Below are positions 7,308-14,247 of a stretch of DNA of 14,498 nucleotides, piece after piece; the stretch's first letter is position 1; every line of letters starts with the position of its first letter. The DNA is taken from assembly GCA_000310025.1 (NCBI GenBank), contig FN648938.1:120707-135204 (forward strand), in the 5' to 3' direction. The notes beneath the pieces are model-generated. The model ran no database searches, was not told the origin of the DNA, and saw only the letters and a list, made by a program, of their open reading frames with translations. Origin of the DNA: Ectocarpus siliculosus. Its lineage: Eukaryota > Sar > Phaeophyceae > Ectocarpales > Ectocarpaceae. The position numbers were made by a program, and so were the translations under genes.

Positions 7308-10300
7308 CCGTTGATGCTGTTGTTTTTTGTTGTAATTTGTTGTTGCTGGGGAGGCCCTCGCTATTCTTCTGGATGACTGCCTCTGTCGGCTGTCGGTGTT
7401 GCTGGTGCCGATATGGTGTTTCTGGAACCGGGCATGTCCTCTTTGATACGTGGTGAAAGGCGTGGAAGAACAGCAATCGAAGGATGACAGTGCAGGGCAT
7501 GATCGGATGCCTTACTGAAAAGGTTGTGTAAGCGCGGTAACTTGCTCCTACCTTGCTGATCTAGGGGAGCGTGACATCCTCGCGTTCATGTCTTGGAACT
7601 TTTTATGTGATCCTTGTGCCTGTCCTTTTTGCAATTCTATCCAGTGACGGTACAACAATCACGCGACGGCCCTCCCCCCTCTTTGTCCCCCGCCGCCGCC
7701 CCCACCCCACGATCGGGCTCTACCCCCTCCTCCCCGATGATCGGACGACCCAATAATCACCCCGTTCGACGAAAACCCTCCTCCTCCTCCTCTCGTCCGT
7801 GCTCAACCAACCACCACTCCCCCCCGCGCAAGGTGAGCATGCCTTCCAAGACCCACCCTGGCGCCCGCGAGTTCCTGCTCCTCTTCCCGTACTACGAGCG
7901 CGGGACCGTCTGGGACGCGATCGTCAAGGCGTCGGAGAACGGCCCGCCGTGGCCATACCCGGAGCCGTCGGCGCTGCGGGTGTTCCTGGACGCGTGCTGC
8001 GGGGTCAACGCCATGCACTCGCACGGCTACGCCCACCGGGACATGAAGGTAGGTGTGTCGTGCGTCGTGTGCCGTGTGCCGTGTGCCGTGTGCCGTGTGC
8101 CGTGTGTTTGGTGTCGTAGTAGGAAAGTGTGTGTGATGTGTGTTTGTTCCCGCAGGTGCGTGCCTGTTTTTTTGTTGGGAACATGGATGAAGGTGTGTGG
8201 GGGTGGTGGTGGTGGTGGTGGTGGCGGTGGTGGGTGCGTGTGTGTGCGTGTGTCGTGTCCAGTGTGTTCTGTGTCTTTGTGGTTAGCATCGACCTCGCCA
8301 ACCGGATGACCAATGAAAAACACGTCAGTCTCAGTGCGGTTGAAAACACGAAACACTTCTAAATTTCCATGAACTGAGATTTTTTTGTGTGTGTGTGTTG
8401 TAGGCGTGGAATGAGCGTTGACCGTGCTGACCGGGTGGCCGATGCAAAGTACTCAGGTCGTGACGAGGGGAGCACCGCGGTCGGCGAGGAGGGGGGGTGG
8501 AATGCTTTTGGCCTGTACTCCTACGCCCTCCCATCCCCTCTCCTCTCCCATGCTCCGTTTCCTTGCCTCCTTTCCTTCGCTATCCTCGTCTTTGTTTTCT
8601 CCTGCTGACCCTCCCTGAACGTTCTCGCCGTGTGCTCCGCCCCCAACAAATCTTGATGTCAACTTCAATTACTTTCTTTCCGTCTTCTCTCGCCTGTCTC
8701 TCTCCCTCCTGCTGTCTCCCCAAGCCTTTGAACCTGCTGGTAGGAGACGATGGTTCGTGCGTGGTGATGGACGTCGGTTCGGCGTGTCCGGCCCGAAGAG
8801 AGGTACTGTGCGTGGTGTGCCGGTCGACGAGTGCCTGTGAAGGTGCAGCAGACCGGCTATTAATACATGCCTATTGTACGAGGTTTTTGTCAAGCTTTCC
8901 TTCTCCTGGTTGCGAAACGAGAGAGGGCGTGAAGCAGACGAGGGACCCGGTTGCGTATGTGTGCGCGTTGCAGCACCGCCCATGTGCCCCCCCCCGCGCG
9001 CTTGGCGGTTGGAAATTTGGCGGCTCTGTCCATGAGTGTCGTGGCATGGTGAACATCCACCACCAAAAATACTACAGGCAGGTTAAATTGTTTCGGCCGA
9101 AGAAGGGAGGTGACTTACTGATAGGTCTAGTCGAACAAAGGCTTCTCGAACATGCTTCGCTCGGCAATACATGGCATCCTCTCGGTCGAGGACAATCGGC
9201 CCAAGCCAGCCATTGACATTCAACACCGCGAAAAGAAGGTCGAAGAGCGCGTACCGCATGACGTCCCCCAACCAAACACCCGGGGGTTGACAAGCCAACC
9301 TTCTCCGCCCTGACCTTGGGCCTGATACTTACGGAGTATCGCCCCCCTCGCCCCCCTCTCTCCATCCCGGTCCCCCGCGCGACCATCCCTTGTTCCCGAA
9401 AAAACGAGAAACAGGTTTCCACTCGCAAGGAAGCCCTTTTGCTCGAAGATGAGGCCTCCGTCGTGTGCTCCGCCCCTTACCGCCCCCCGGAGCTGACCAC
9501 CGTCGAGCCCGGAGCGGTGATCGACGAGAGGGTGGACGTGTGGGCGCTCGGCTGCACGCTGTACGCCATGGCGTTCGGCCACAGCCCGTTCGAGAGCCCG
9601 CGGTGAGTAGCACTGGTCGCCCACATTTTTTTTGCGCTTGTTTTGTTCCCGAGGTCGTTTTTCTAGGGGGGGGGGGGGGGGGGAAGGGCATGGTTATTTA
9701 AACCTTCGATGGTGCCTACTGAGGTGCTACCAAAGGCCAAAGGCCAAAAGGTGTTTTTAGCCCCTTTTCCAGCGTTCAGCAACCCGGCGATGAATCACCC
9801 TGCCCCCGCTTCACTGTTGGGCGCCGGGACGGACGCTGTGGAGCTTCACGGTGGGTGTTGCATGCGCGGCCACGCTGAACTGATGTCCAACGGGTGTTGT
9901 TGCACTAAAAGCGGGGGCAGGTGTCACAGACCTCAGCCCGATGCGCTGGGAAATATTCAATGTTGTCTCGAAAAGCTCTATCTAGCATGAGCACGAGCGA
10001 GCTGCCGAACTGCGTGTGGTGCTGCCGGTGCTGTTGTATTGTTTTTGTTCACCACTGTCGTCGCTTGTGAAATTCACTCTAAACCTCATCGCCCCCCCCC
10101 CCCCCCCCCCCTCCGAAGATGAATGAATACCTCCGTGTTTTATGCCGAGCACACTTGAGGGAAGGAGCTTCTGAGATCTCCTGGCATTTTTCGACCAAGG
10201 CATACACGGCAGAGAGTTCTTGTGTGTCCCTGGATCGGGGGTCTTACAAAGCCTCAGGAGGGGAAGAGCACTGCTGTTCCAAAAGGGTAAAAACTACGAC

Positions 10301-10623
10301 AAAGAGAGACCAACAAACTATCCTTTCAAATAAAAAATGTACCCGGCAACCATCATGGACATCTCTTTCTTGCCTTCCACAAACGGCCCTCTTCTCATGC
10401 GTGTGTGTTTTTGTGCTTGCGCGGTTCCAGGGAAGGGGTGATGAAGCTCGCCATCCTCAACGGCAAGTTCAGCTTCCCGAGAGGGCGGCGGGGTCCCCTC
10501 GGACAGGAGTACTCGACCGGGTTCTGCGAGCTGATTGGCTGGATGCTGACGGCCGATCCGACGTCGCGGCCGCGGTGCCCCGAGATCATCAAGCGGATCC
10601 AGGAGCTCATTACCCGGCGGTGA
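2742..10623 (+). CDS. DIX-like domain / STK16-type NAK Ser/Thr kinase fusion, 9 exons, 494 aa
   Basis: Predicted Ser/Thr protein kinase. Join: 2742-2870, 3948-4114, 5039-5195, 5949-6144, 7080-7240, 7833-8048, 8725-8802, 9415-9602, 10431-10623. This gives 1485 nt with every phase matching and all introns GT-AG. Residues ~6-104 resemble a DIX/ubiquitin-like fold (PVPFAGGNII near the end). Residues 134-146 are Gln13 and 154-163 Gly10. Residues 167-195 are basic and amphipathic. Residues ~204-490 are the kinase: glycine loop EGGFSTVY (215-222), K236, alpha-C E252, HRD 338-340 with K342 and N345, DVG 358-360 in place of DFG, PPE 392-394, D409 in DVWALG. The segment VIDERVDVWALGC closely matches STK16, a NAK-family kinase of Golgi/endosomal traffic. 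All catalytic residues are present, so an active enzyme is expected. There is no N-terminal Gly for myristoylation, unlike STK16. The kinase half is very secure; exons 1-3 are supported by phase and fold pattern only. Confidence 0.85.
2871..3947 (+). other. Kinase gene intron 1
   Basis: 1077 bp, GTAAGA...TGTAG. It contains a 22-bp perfect palindrome, a duplicated acceptor-like segment, a short CG run near 3900-3915, and an open frame from an ATG at 3645 that I do not include in the main model. Confidence 0.6.
3181..3202. repeat. 22-bp perfect palindrome
   Basis: ACTACTGCTGT followed by its exact reverse complement. The half-site ACTACTGCTGTAC also occurs alone near 3115-3127. Confidence 0.85.
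3782..3953 (+). repeat. Duplicated splice-acceptor-like segment
   Basis: A ~43-bp segment, GCGCCCTCTGTTTCRATTC followed by a T-rich stretch ending TTGTAGCC or ATGTAGCC, occurs at 3782-3825 and 3912-3953. The second copy carries the acceptor used for exon 2; the first is an almost equally good potential acceptor 128 bp upstream. Confidence 0.75.
3948..4114 (+). CDS. Kinase gene exon 2 (core of DIX-like domain)
   Basis: Acceptor TATGTAG after a pyrimidine tract; donor GCAG/GTAGGT; 55 codons plus 2 nt. It encodes the helix TVATVSDLVGAF, a strand YHLDVLRPDG, DLDLGSPVPFAGG and a final strand NIITCR. The order and spacing are those of a DIX domain. A possible alternative acceptor at GCAAG/ACC (exon from 3960) would drop four codons in frame. 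Confidence 0.8.
4115..5038 (+). other. Kinase gene intron 2
   Basis: 924 bp, GTAGGT...GCAG with a T/C-rich tract before the acceptor. I find no repeat array or second gene inside; open frames on both strands lack supported splice sites. Confidence 0.6.
5039..5195 (+). CDS. Kinase gene exon 3 (last DIX-like strand, poly-Gln)
   Basis: Acceptor CATGCAG; one base completes Arg99. It encodes VFRLACPPGY, a Gly/Ser-rich linker, thirteen Gln and YHRKQ, ending at a CAA/GTGAGA donor in phase 0. An alternative donor CCG/GTTAGT at 5099/5100 is also phase 0 and would remove the Gln tract without shifting the frame. Confidence 0.65.
5142..5180 (+). repeat. (CAG)13, coding for poly-Gln
   Basis: Thirteen uninterrupted CAG codons. 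Pure CAG/CTG tracts also occur in introns and spacers of this window (near 7003, 7278, 11095, 13348), so coding status rests on the phase-consistent donor at 5196. Confidence 0.9.
5196..5948 (+). other. Kinase gene intron 3
   Basis: 753 bp, GTGAGA...GGCAG. I see no repeat array or additional gene; a T10-11 run lies near the donor. Confidence 0.6.
5949..6144 (+). CDS. Kinase gene exon 4 (Gly tract, amphipathic segment, start of kinase)
   Basis: Acceptor GAGGCAG, donor GGAG/GTGAGA, 65 codons plus 1 nt. It encodes Ser-Ala-Gly10-Asn, a Lys-rich amphipathic segment containing KGLFGLVSGAVQRTAEYL, then VGVYKVQIVREMAEG. The last residues are the first half of the ATP-binding glycine loop. A weaker acceptor 4 nt upstream does not fit the phase from exon 3. 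Confidence 0.85.
6152..6592 (+). repeat. Degenerate ~85-bp minisatellite, about 5 copies
   Basis: Units begin with GGATGGATGTGAA-like words near 6242, 6328, 6423, 6496 and 6582 (spacings 86, 95, 73, 86), with a diverged copy before them. Shared internal words are CGTTGTTGGAGAAG, GGCCAGGTTG and ATCGAGGTGAACGTGA. It starts almost at the intron donor. Confidence 0.85.
7000..7067 (+). repeat. (CAG)n(CAA)n tract before exon 5
   Basis: An interrupted CAG run followed by a CAA/AAC run, in the 80 bases before the exon 5 acceptor. It is the reverse complement, in matching order, of the tract downstream of exon 5. Confidence 0.9.
7080..7240 (+). CDS. Kinase gene exon 5 (glycine loop, ATP lysine, alpha-C Glu)
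   Basis: Acceptor AAGCAG, donor CCAG/GTGAGA. It completes Gly217 and encodes 53 residues: FSTVYLVRD, LALKRM with the ATP-anchoring K236, REVQVL with E252, and HRNVIALLDQ. Its 161 nt is not a multiple of three, so skipping it would shift the frame. Confidence 0.95.
7241..7832 (+). other. Kinase gene intron 5
   Basis: 592 bp, GTGAGA...GCAAG. It begins with TTG/CTG repeats and ends with a C-rich region. No other AG lies between about 7762 and the chosen acceptor in a C-rich context, which supports exon 6 starting at 7833. Confidence 0.75.
7249..7345 (+). repeat. (TTG)n(CTG)n tract after exon 5
   Basis: GTTGTT and GTCGTTGTTGTT words, then nine CTG/GCT units at about 7275-7303, then further TTG and GTT words. 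It is complementary to the CAG/CAA tract on the other side of exon 5. Confidence 0.9.
7833..8048 (+). CDS. Kinase gene exon 6 (hinge to HRD)
   Basis: Acceptor GCGCAAG and donor AAG/GTAGGT; 72 codons in phase 0. It encodes REFLLLFPYYERGTVWD (strand 5 and hinge), an NAK-like helical segment and MHSHGYAHRDMK with catalytic D340 and K342. The exon begins GTGAGC, so joining it to the CAG that ends exon 5 recreates a consensus 5' splice site. Confidence 0.93.
8066..8106 (+). repeat. 7-bp minisatellite GTGCCGT
   Basis: About five tandem GTGCCGT units starting roughly 20 bases inside intron 6. Confidence 0.85.
8202..8233 (+). repeat. GGT/GTG triplet repeat
   Basis: About ten GGT units with one GGC interruption, within intron 6. 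Confidence 0.85.
8725..8802 (+). CDS. Kinase gene exon 7 (catalytic-loop Asn and DVG)
   Basis: Acceptor CCCCAAG, donor GAG/GTACTG; 26 codons in phase 0. It encodes PLNLLVGDDGSCVVMDVGS: N345 completes HRDMKPLN, and D358-V-G replaces the usual DFG (human STK16 has DLG here). The donor is the weakest of this gene. Confidence 0.93.
8803..9414 (+). other. Kinase gene intron 7
   Basis: 612 bp, GTACTG...ACAG. I see nothing distinctive apart from short C runs. Confidence 0.7.
9415..9602 (+). CDS. Kinase gene exon 8 (activation loop, PPE, DVWALG)
   Basis: Acceptor AAACAG, donor CCGCG/GTGAGT; 62 codons plus 2 nt. It encodes STRKEALLLEDEAS (activation segment, comparable to STK16), APYRPPEL, then VIDERVDVWALGCTLYAM and FGHSPFE. 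This is the block that most specifically identifies the STK16 group. Confidence 0.96.
9666..9683 (+). repeat. G18 homopolymer in intron 8
   Basis: Eighteen consecutive G, complementary to the C run at 10092-10111 in the same intron. Confidence 0.8.
10092..10111 (+). repeat. C20 homopolymer in intron 8
   Basis: Twenty consecutive C; see the G18 run upstream. True length is uncertain because of homopolymer error. Confidence 0.8.
10431..10623 (+). CDS. Kinase gene exon 9 (C-lobe, stop)
   Basis: Acceptor GGTTCCAG; one base completes Arg431. It encodes 63 residues including KLAILNGKFSFP, ELIGWMLTADPTSRPRCPEI (kinase subdomain XI with its conserved Arg) and a short tail ending ITRR, then TGA. The protein ends just after the kinase fold, as STK16 does. 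Confidence 0.95.
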
Positions 10624-10653
10624 CGACAGAAAACACACACGCTTATTGTGTTT

Positions 10654-10952
10654 TCAACCGCGCTTGAGACTGACGTCTTTTCATTGGTTAGCTGGTTGGC
10701 GCGGTCAAAGGCACTGAAACTGAAATCTCTTCATGGGTCGGCTGGTTAGCGCGGTCAACCACACCGGACTGACGTCAATGATTGATCAGCTGGTTATCGT
10801 GCGGTCGATGGTAATCATAAAAACACAGCGAGTAGCTCAGCCTCCCCCTCACGGGGTCCCAGATTCATGGATGGCCTTTGGAATCGATTTCTGCTCTCAA
10901 CCGCACTGAGACCGACGCCTTTCTTTTGTTCGGCCGGTTATAGCGCGGTCAA
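10654..10952 (+). repeat. 55-bp repeat family with inverted ends, four copies
   Basis: Copies at about 10654-10708, 10711-10757, 10758-10807 and 10896-10952. The best copies run from CAACCGCGCTTGAGAC to TTGGTTAGCTGGTTGGCGCGGTC; the ends (TCAACCGCGC and GCGCGGTCAA) are imperfect inverted repeats. A fifth copy with matching flank lies at 13807-13861. Confidence 0.8.
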
Positions 10953-11093
10953 TGCTACTAATACTAACAAAAGAACACATCAACGGTGCTGCCGCAGCTG
11001 TGCTGTGTTCGAAGACCGTGCATCTGGACGGCCGTGTTCTAGGTGTATGGTGGTAGCAGGGATCGTACCGGTGTTGGGGGGGCGGCCGCCGCC

Positions 11094-11094
<1 letters not shown>

Positions 11095-11121
<27 letters not shown>
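11095..11121 (+). repeat. (CTG)9
   Basis: Nine CTG units following a GCCGCC stretch, in the convergent spacer. Confidence 0.85.
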
Positions 11122-11124
<3 letters not shown>

Positions 11125-11427
11125 CCGCTGGTGTGGTCGTGTGTTCTTCTGCCTATTGAGAGTTCGTTAGCGTCTGTTTTAGGTTGGATTTTTCGGCGTC
11201 TTCTCGTGACGCGCGAGACTGGTTGAACTGACTCCTTCCTAGCATTCTCGGGAGCAAGCCTCAACCAGCTGATGCGTGGAGCTATCGTAAGAGAGGTAGC
11301 TTTAACCAAGTTCGATCCAACAAGAGGGGCGCAGAGCGATAGAGGGAGATATCGACGTCCTTAGCGTTGGGGTTGGATGATGCGGCCGGAGCATGAGCAT
11401 CCTCAAAAGGCAGAGGTACAAGTTGTA

Positions 11428-11915
11428 GACATTCAGCAAGGCATCAAACGTGTTGTTCTAGCCTACAGCGCGCGCAAGGGAAAAAAACAAAAATCTCTCC
11501 AGACGGGAGCGCTCAGCAGGGTCTCAACAAAAAATCAAACAACTAGCGCCTCTTAATAACGAGTTCTCCGTTTTTAGCGCACAGGGATCTCGACAAAATC
11601 TTCCATGAAGACAAAAAAAAATCGCCACACGGAAAGCCCGACGTTCAGCAAGTCGTCAACAAACGGGAGCGCTCAGCAAAGTCTCAACATAAAATCAAAC
11701 CATTAGCGCCTCTTAAAGAAACGAGTTACTTCTCCGTTTTTAGCGCGCAGGGATCTCGACAAAAATCTTCCATGAAGACAAACAGTAACTCGCCACACGG
11801 GAAGCCCGACGTTCAGCAAGGTGTCAACAAAAAAAAAAAAAACGTTGTTCGCCTCTAAAAATATTTCCTCCATTTTTAGCGCAGGGCGATCTTATCAAAA
11901 AAATCTTCCATGACA
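11428..11915. repeat. 160-bp tandem array next to minus-gene stop
   Basis: Two well-matched units start at ACGGGAGCGCTCAGCA (11503 and 11663, exact 160-bp spacing). A partial copy lies before them (from about 11428, ATTCAGCAAGGCATCAA) and a partial copy after (about 11838-11915). Shared words include TCTCCGTTTTTAGCGC, ATCTTCCATGAAGACA and CCCGACGTTCAGCAAG. Confidence 0.88.
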
Positions 11916-11938
11916 TGGTGGTGAACTTGGTTGTCGTT

Positions 11939-12014
11939 CTAAGCCTCGCCAGGGAATGCCGATCCGATGTAGTTCTTCCCGTCCTCACGGAAGATGTACG
12001 TCGTCACCTGCACC
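11939..12014 (-). CDS. Unrecognised minus gene, terminal exon
   Basis: Acceptor AAACCGCAG; the first base completes Arg begun in the preceding exon, then 24 codons VQVTTYIFREDGKNYIGSAF... and TAG. The phase match with the 32-nt exon upstream is exact. Confidence 0.68.
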
Positions 12015-13344
12015 CTGCGGTTTCAAAAAACACACGGAACGGCAGTGGGTACACCCAACACCCACGAAAGGCAGGGGACGGGCGGGCGGGGAAGAGGTGA
12101 ATTTCACGTCAGTCTCCAGGAGGCCTTACAAGCAGAGTATGTAAGGGCGGTATTTGAGGGGTCCCGCCGGGGGCGAAAGCGTGCGCCTTGATCGCATCGC
12201 AACGCTCCTCCACACAGCACACCAGAATCGAAGACTCGAGTATGGTTCCACGTCCGGAGACAGCAGTTGGACGCGCATTTCGCCTCGATGTGATCGTCAT
12301 CGCACTGTGCATCGGGGATGATTTTCCAGGAGAGATTGGCCTCGAAAATCGATGGCAGGCTTAAGCAAAGAGGATCGGGACTCGCGGAAGACGTACGTCA
12401 AACACTTAAAAATGGGTTGTGCATGGCGGTTTACAACTTGAGAGCTAGGATGGGATAAAAAACGTTCCGCCGTGCGTACGCTAAACCTGTTGTTGCTCCA
12501 CCCGTTCCGACAGACAGGGTTGGCCTCATCCTTGGCCTTTTCTTGGGGGCCTCGTGGAAAAAATACCACACGTAGCAGCAACCAACAGCGACAACCAACA
12601 CGAAGAAAGGCAAGGCGGAGAAGAAGAGAATAAAACGGCAACAGCAGGAACCAAAGACAGGACCCACCTGTACGGGCCGCAATCCACAATCGTCTTCTCC
12701 TGTTGCGGCGTGGCAGTCGGGATGACGATAAGAGAAGGTGCGGCGATCAACGAACAAAAACGACGACTCAATCGACACGGCAGTGAGAGGGGGCGACGTG
12801 GCGTCGATCATGACAACCAAGACCCCCCCCAAACCGTACGCAACTTGCGGTGCGAGGGGGCACCAACGACCGGGAAGAAAATGTTGAGAAACCTCAACAT
12901 TCGTGCTGATCAAAACTACAAAACGGAAGGAGGGGGATGAAACGACAAGGACAGGACAGAAACCACGTCATACCCGCGACTCTGCTATATCAAATTTCAG
13001 CTTGAGGCCGCAGGGGGGGGCATCCATTGTGTCAGCATGTATGGCCCATTGCTAGTTCTTGTCCCATGGATACCACCACAAGGATGACCACAACAACATC
13101 AACAACAACACCAAACACAACAAAAACAGTGCATCGGCCACGCGCGGAGGATGACCTAAAGCGGCTTCCGTTGGAACAGACAAGACACACCTGGTCGAGC
13201 AAGAAGAGCAGCGTGTAGAGAGCAATCTCAAACTCCGGCGACACACCGACGAATGAAGAGCTGATCTCCTTCAGCTCACCGTTCCACTATTTCAAAACGG
13301 CGGCCAACAAACGGTTCGAACAAGAACAACAAAAATATAAGTAC

Positions 13345-13382
<38 letters not shown>

Positions 13383-14202
13383 CAGCAGCAACAGCAAGGC
13401 AAAACAGAGGGAACACAAAACCACAAGTGCGAACATCACGGGCAGAAAGCCAAAGAAGAGGGCAAGGACAAGCACGGGCGATGGAGAGAATAGGGTGGGC
13501 AGCACTGCTATGGATGGACGAGGACCGGAGCAGGGCCGGGGTTAGGAATATAGGCTCACCCTGCCACTGCCCGGAGTTTGCTACAACAATGAACAAGAGG
13601 GCCCATGCATCGTGGTCAGGTTGTCTGTGTGTGTCCATGACCTGTCAAGCTGTCCCTTACAACCAATGGTCCGCACACCATACCAGATCAGATCAAAGCG
13701 CACGTCCAAGGCGCTTGTTAAGGGGCTCTTCTCCAACGCGATAAAACAACAAACACACAAACGGAGTCCCAGATTATGGCCTTTACAAGCATTTCCTGTT
13801 TTTTATTCAGCCGCGCCGAGACTGGCAGTGTTTCGTTGGTCAGCCGGCTAGCGCGGTCGATACCAACTAGACTTCCATCATAAGATAAAAATTTTAAGTG
13901 CGGCCATGGCGCGTCAAGCTATCCCTTGCAACCAACGATCTTCACATCATGCCAGTTCGAATAAACAGCACGTCCAAGGCGCGCGATAGTGGCTCTCCTC
14001 CAACACTATGCCAATGATACCGTGCACGACGCAAGATAACACACCCCCTGGACCGATTTTCAAAGCCCGATTTCTCAGCAGAAGAAAGAGCCACAGCGCC
14101 AAAAACGGCGGCGTTGAAGCCGTCTTGTCGAGGGCGTTCCGATAATGTATCGTTTTGTTTTCTCATCTTCTTCGTCGAAAATCTTGTGTCGTACACGGTA
14201 AT

Positions 14203-14247
<45 letters not shown>

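Larger units (their letters stand above)
8049..8724 (+). other. Kinase gene intron 6
   Basis: 676 bp, GTAGGT...CCAAG. It holds a 7-bp minisatellite and a GGT repeat near its 5' end, then a C/T-rich region before the acceptor. Confidence 0.75.
9603..10430 (+). other. Kinase gene intron 8
   Basis: 828 bp, GTGAGT...TCCAG. It contains a G18 run and a C20 run about 400 bases apart, and no recognisable gene. Confidence 0.8.
10624..11938. other. Convergent intergenic spacer
   Basis: 1.3 kb between the stop codons of the kinase gene and the minus-strand gene, presumably including both 3' UTRs. It is dominated by a 55-bp repeat family, a CTG tract and a 160-bp tandem array. Open frames here are repeat translations without start or splice support. 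Confidence 0.7.
13287..14245 (-). other. First visible intron of unrecognised minus gene
   Basis: 959 bp. It begins inside a (GT)n tract, and holds two ~105-bp direct repeats 268 bp apart, a copy of the 55-bp family and a CAG tract. Confidence 0.6.

Noticed and set aside
8027-8356. His/Thr/Pro-rich minus-strand frames
   Set aside because: Antisense translation of the GTGCCGT minisatellite and GGT repeat in intron 6.
10867-11226. 119-codon plus-strand frame after the kinase stop
   Set aside because: Composed of a 55-bp repeat copy and a CTG tract read as poly-Leu.
11428-11915. CRISPR-like array
   Set aside because: Repeats are 160 bp and contiguous without unique spacers, in a clearly eukaryotic context.
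12109-12312. Minus-strand open frame and neighbouring protein-like frames in the last intron of the unknown gene
   Set aside because: Several frames are partly open but none has splice sites whose phases fit between the 32-nt exon and the terminal exon, which already join perfectly.
12431-12913. 160-codon minus-strand frame
   Set aside because: Overlaps the 32-nt exon in another frame and becomes Cys/Phe/Leu-rich through intron low-complexity; no start context.
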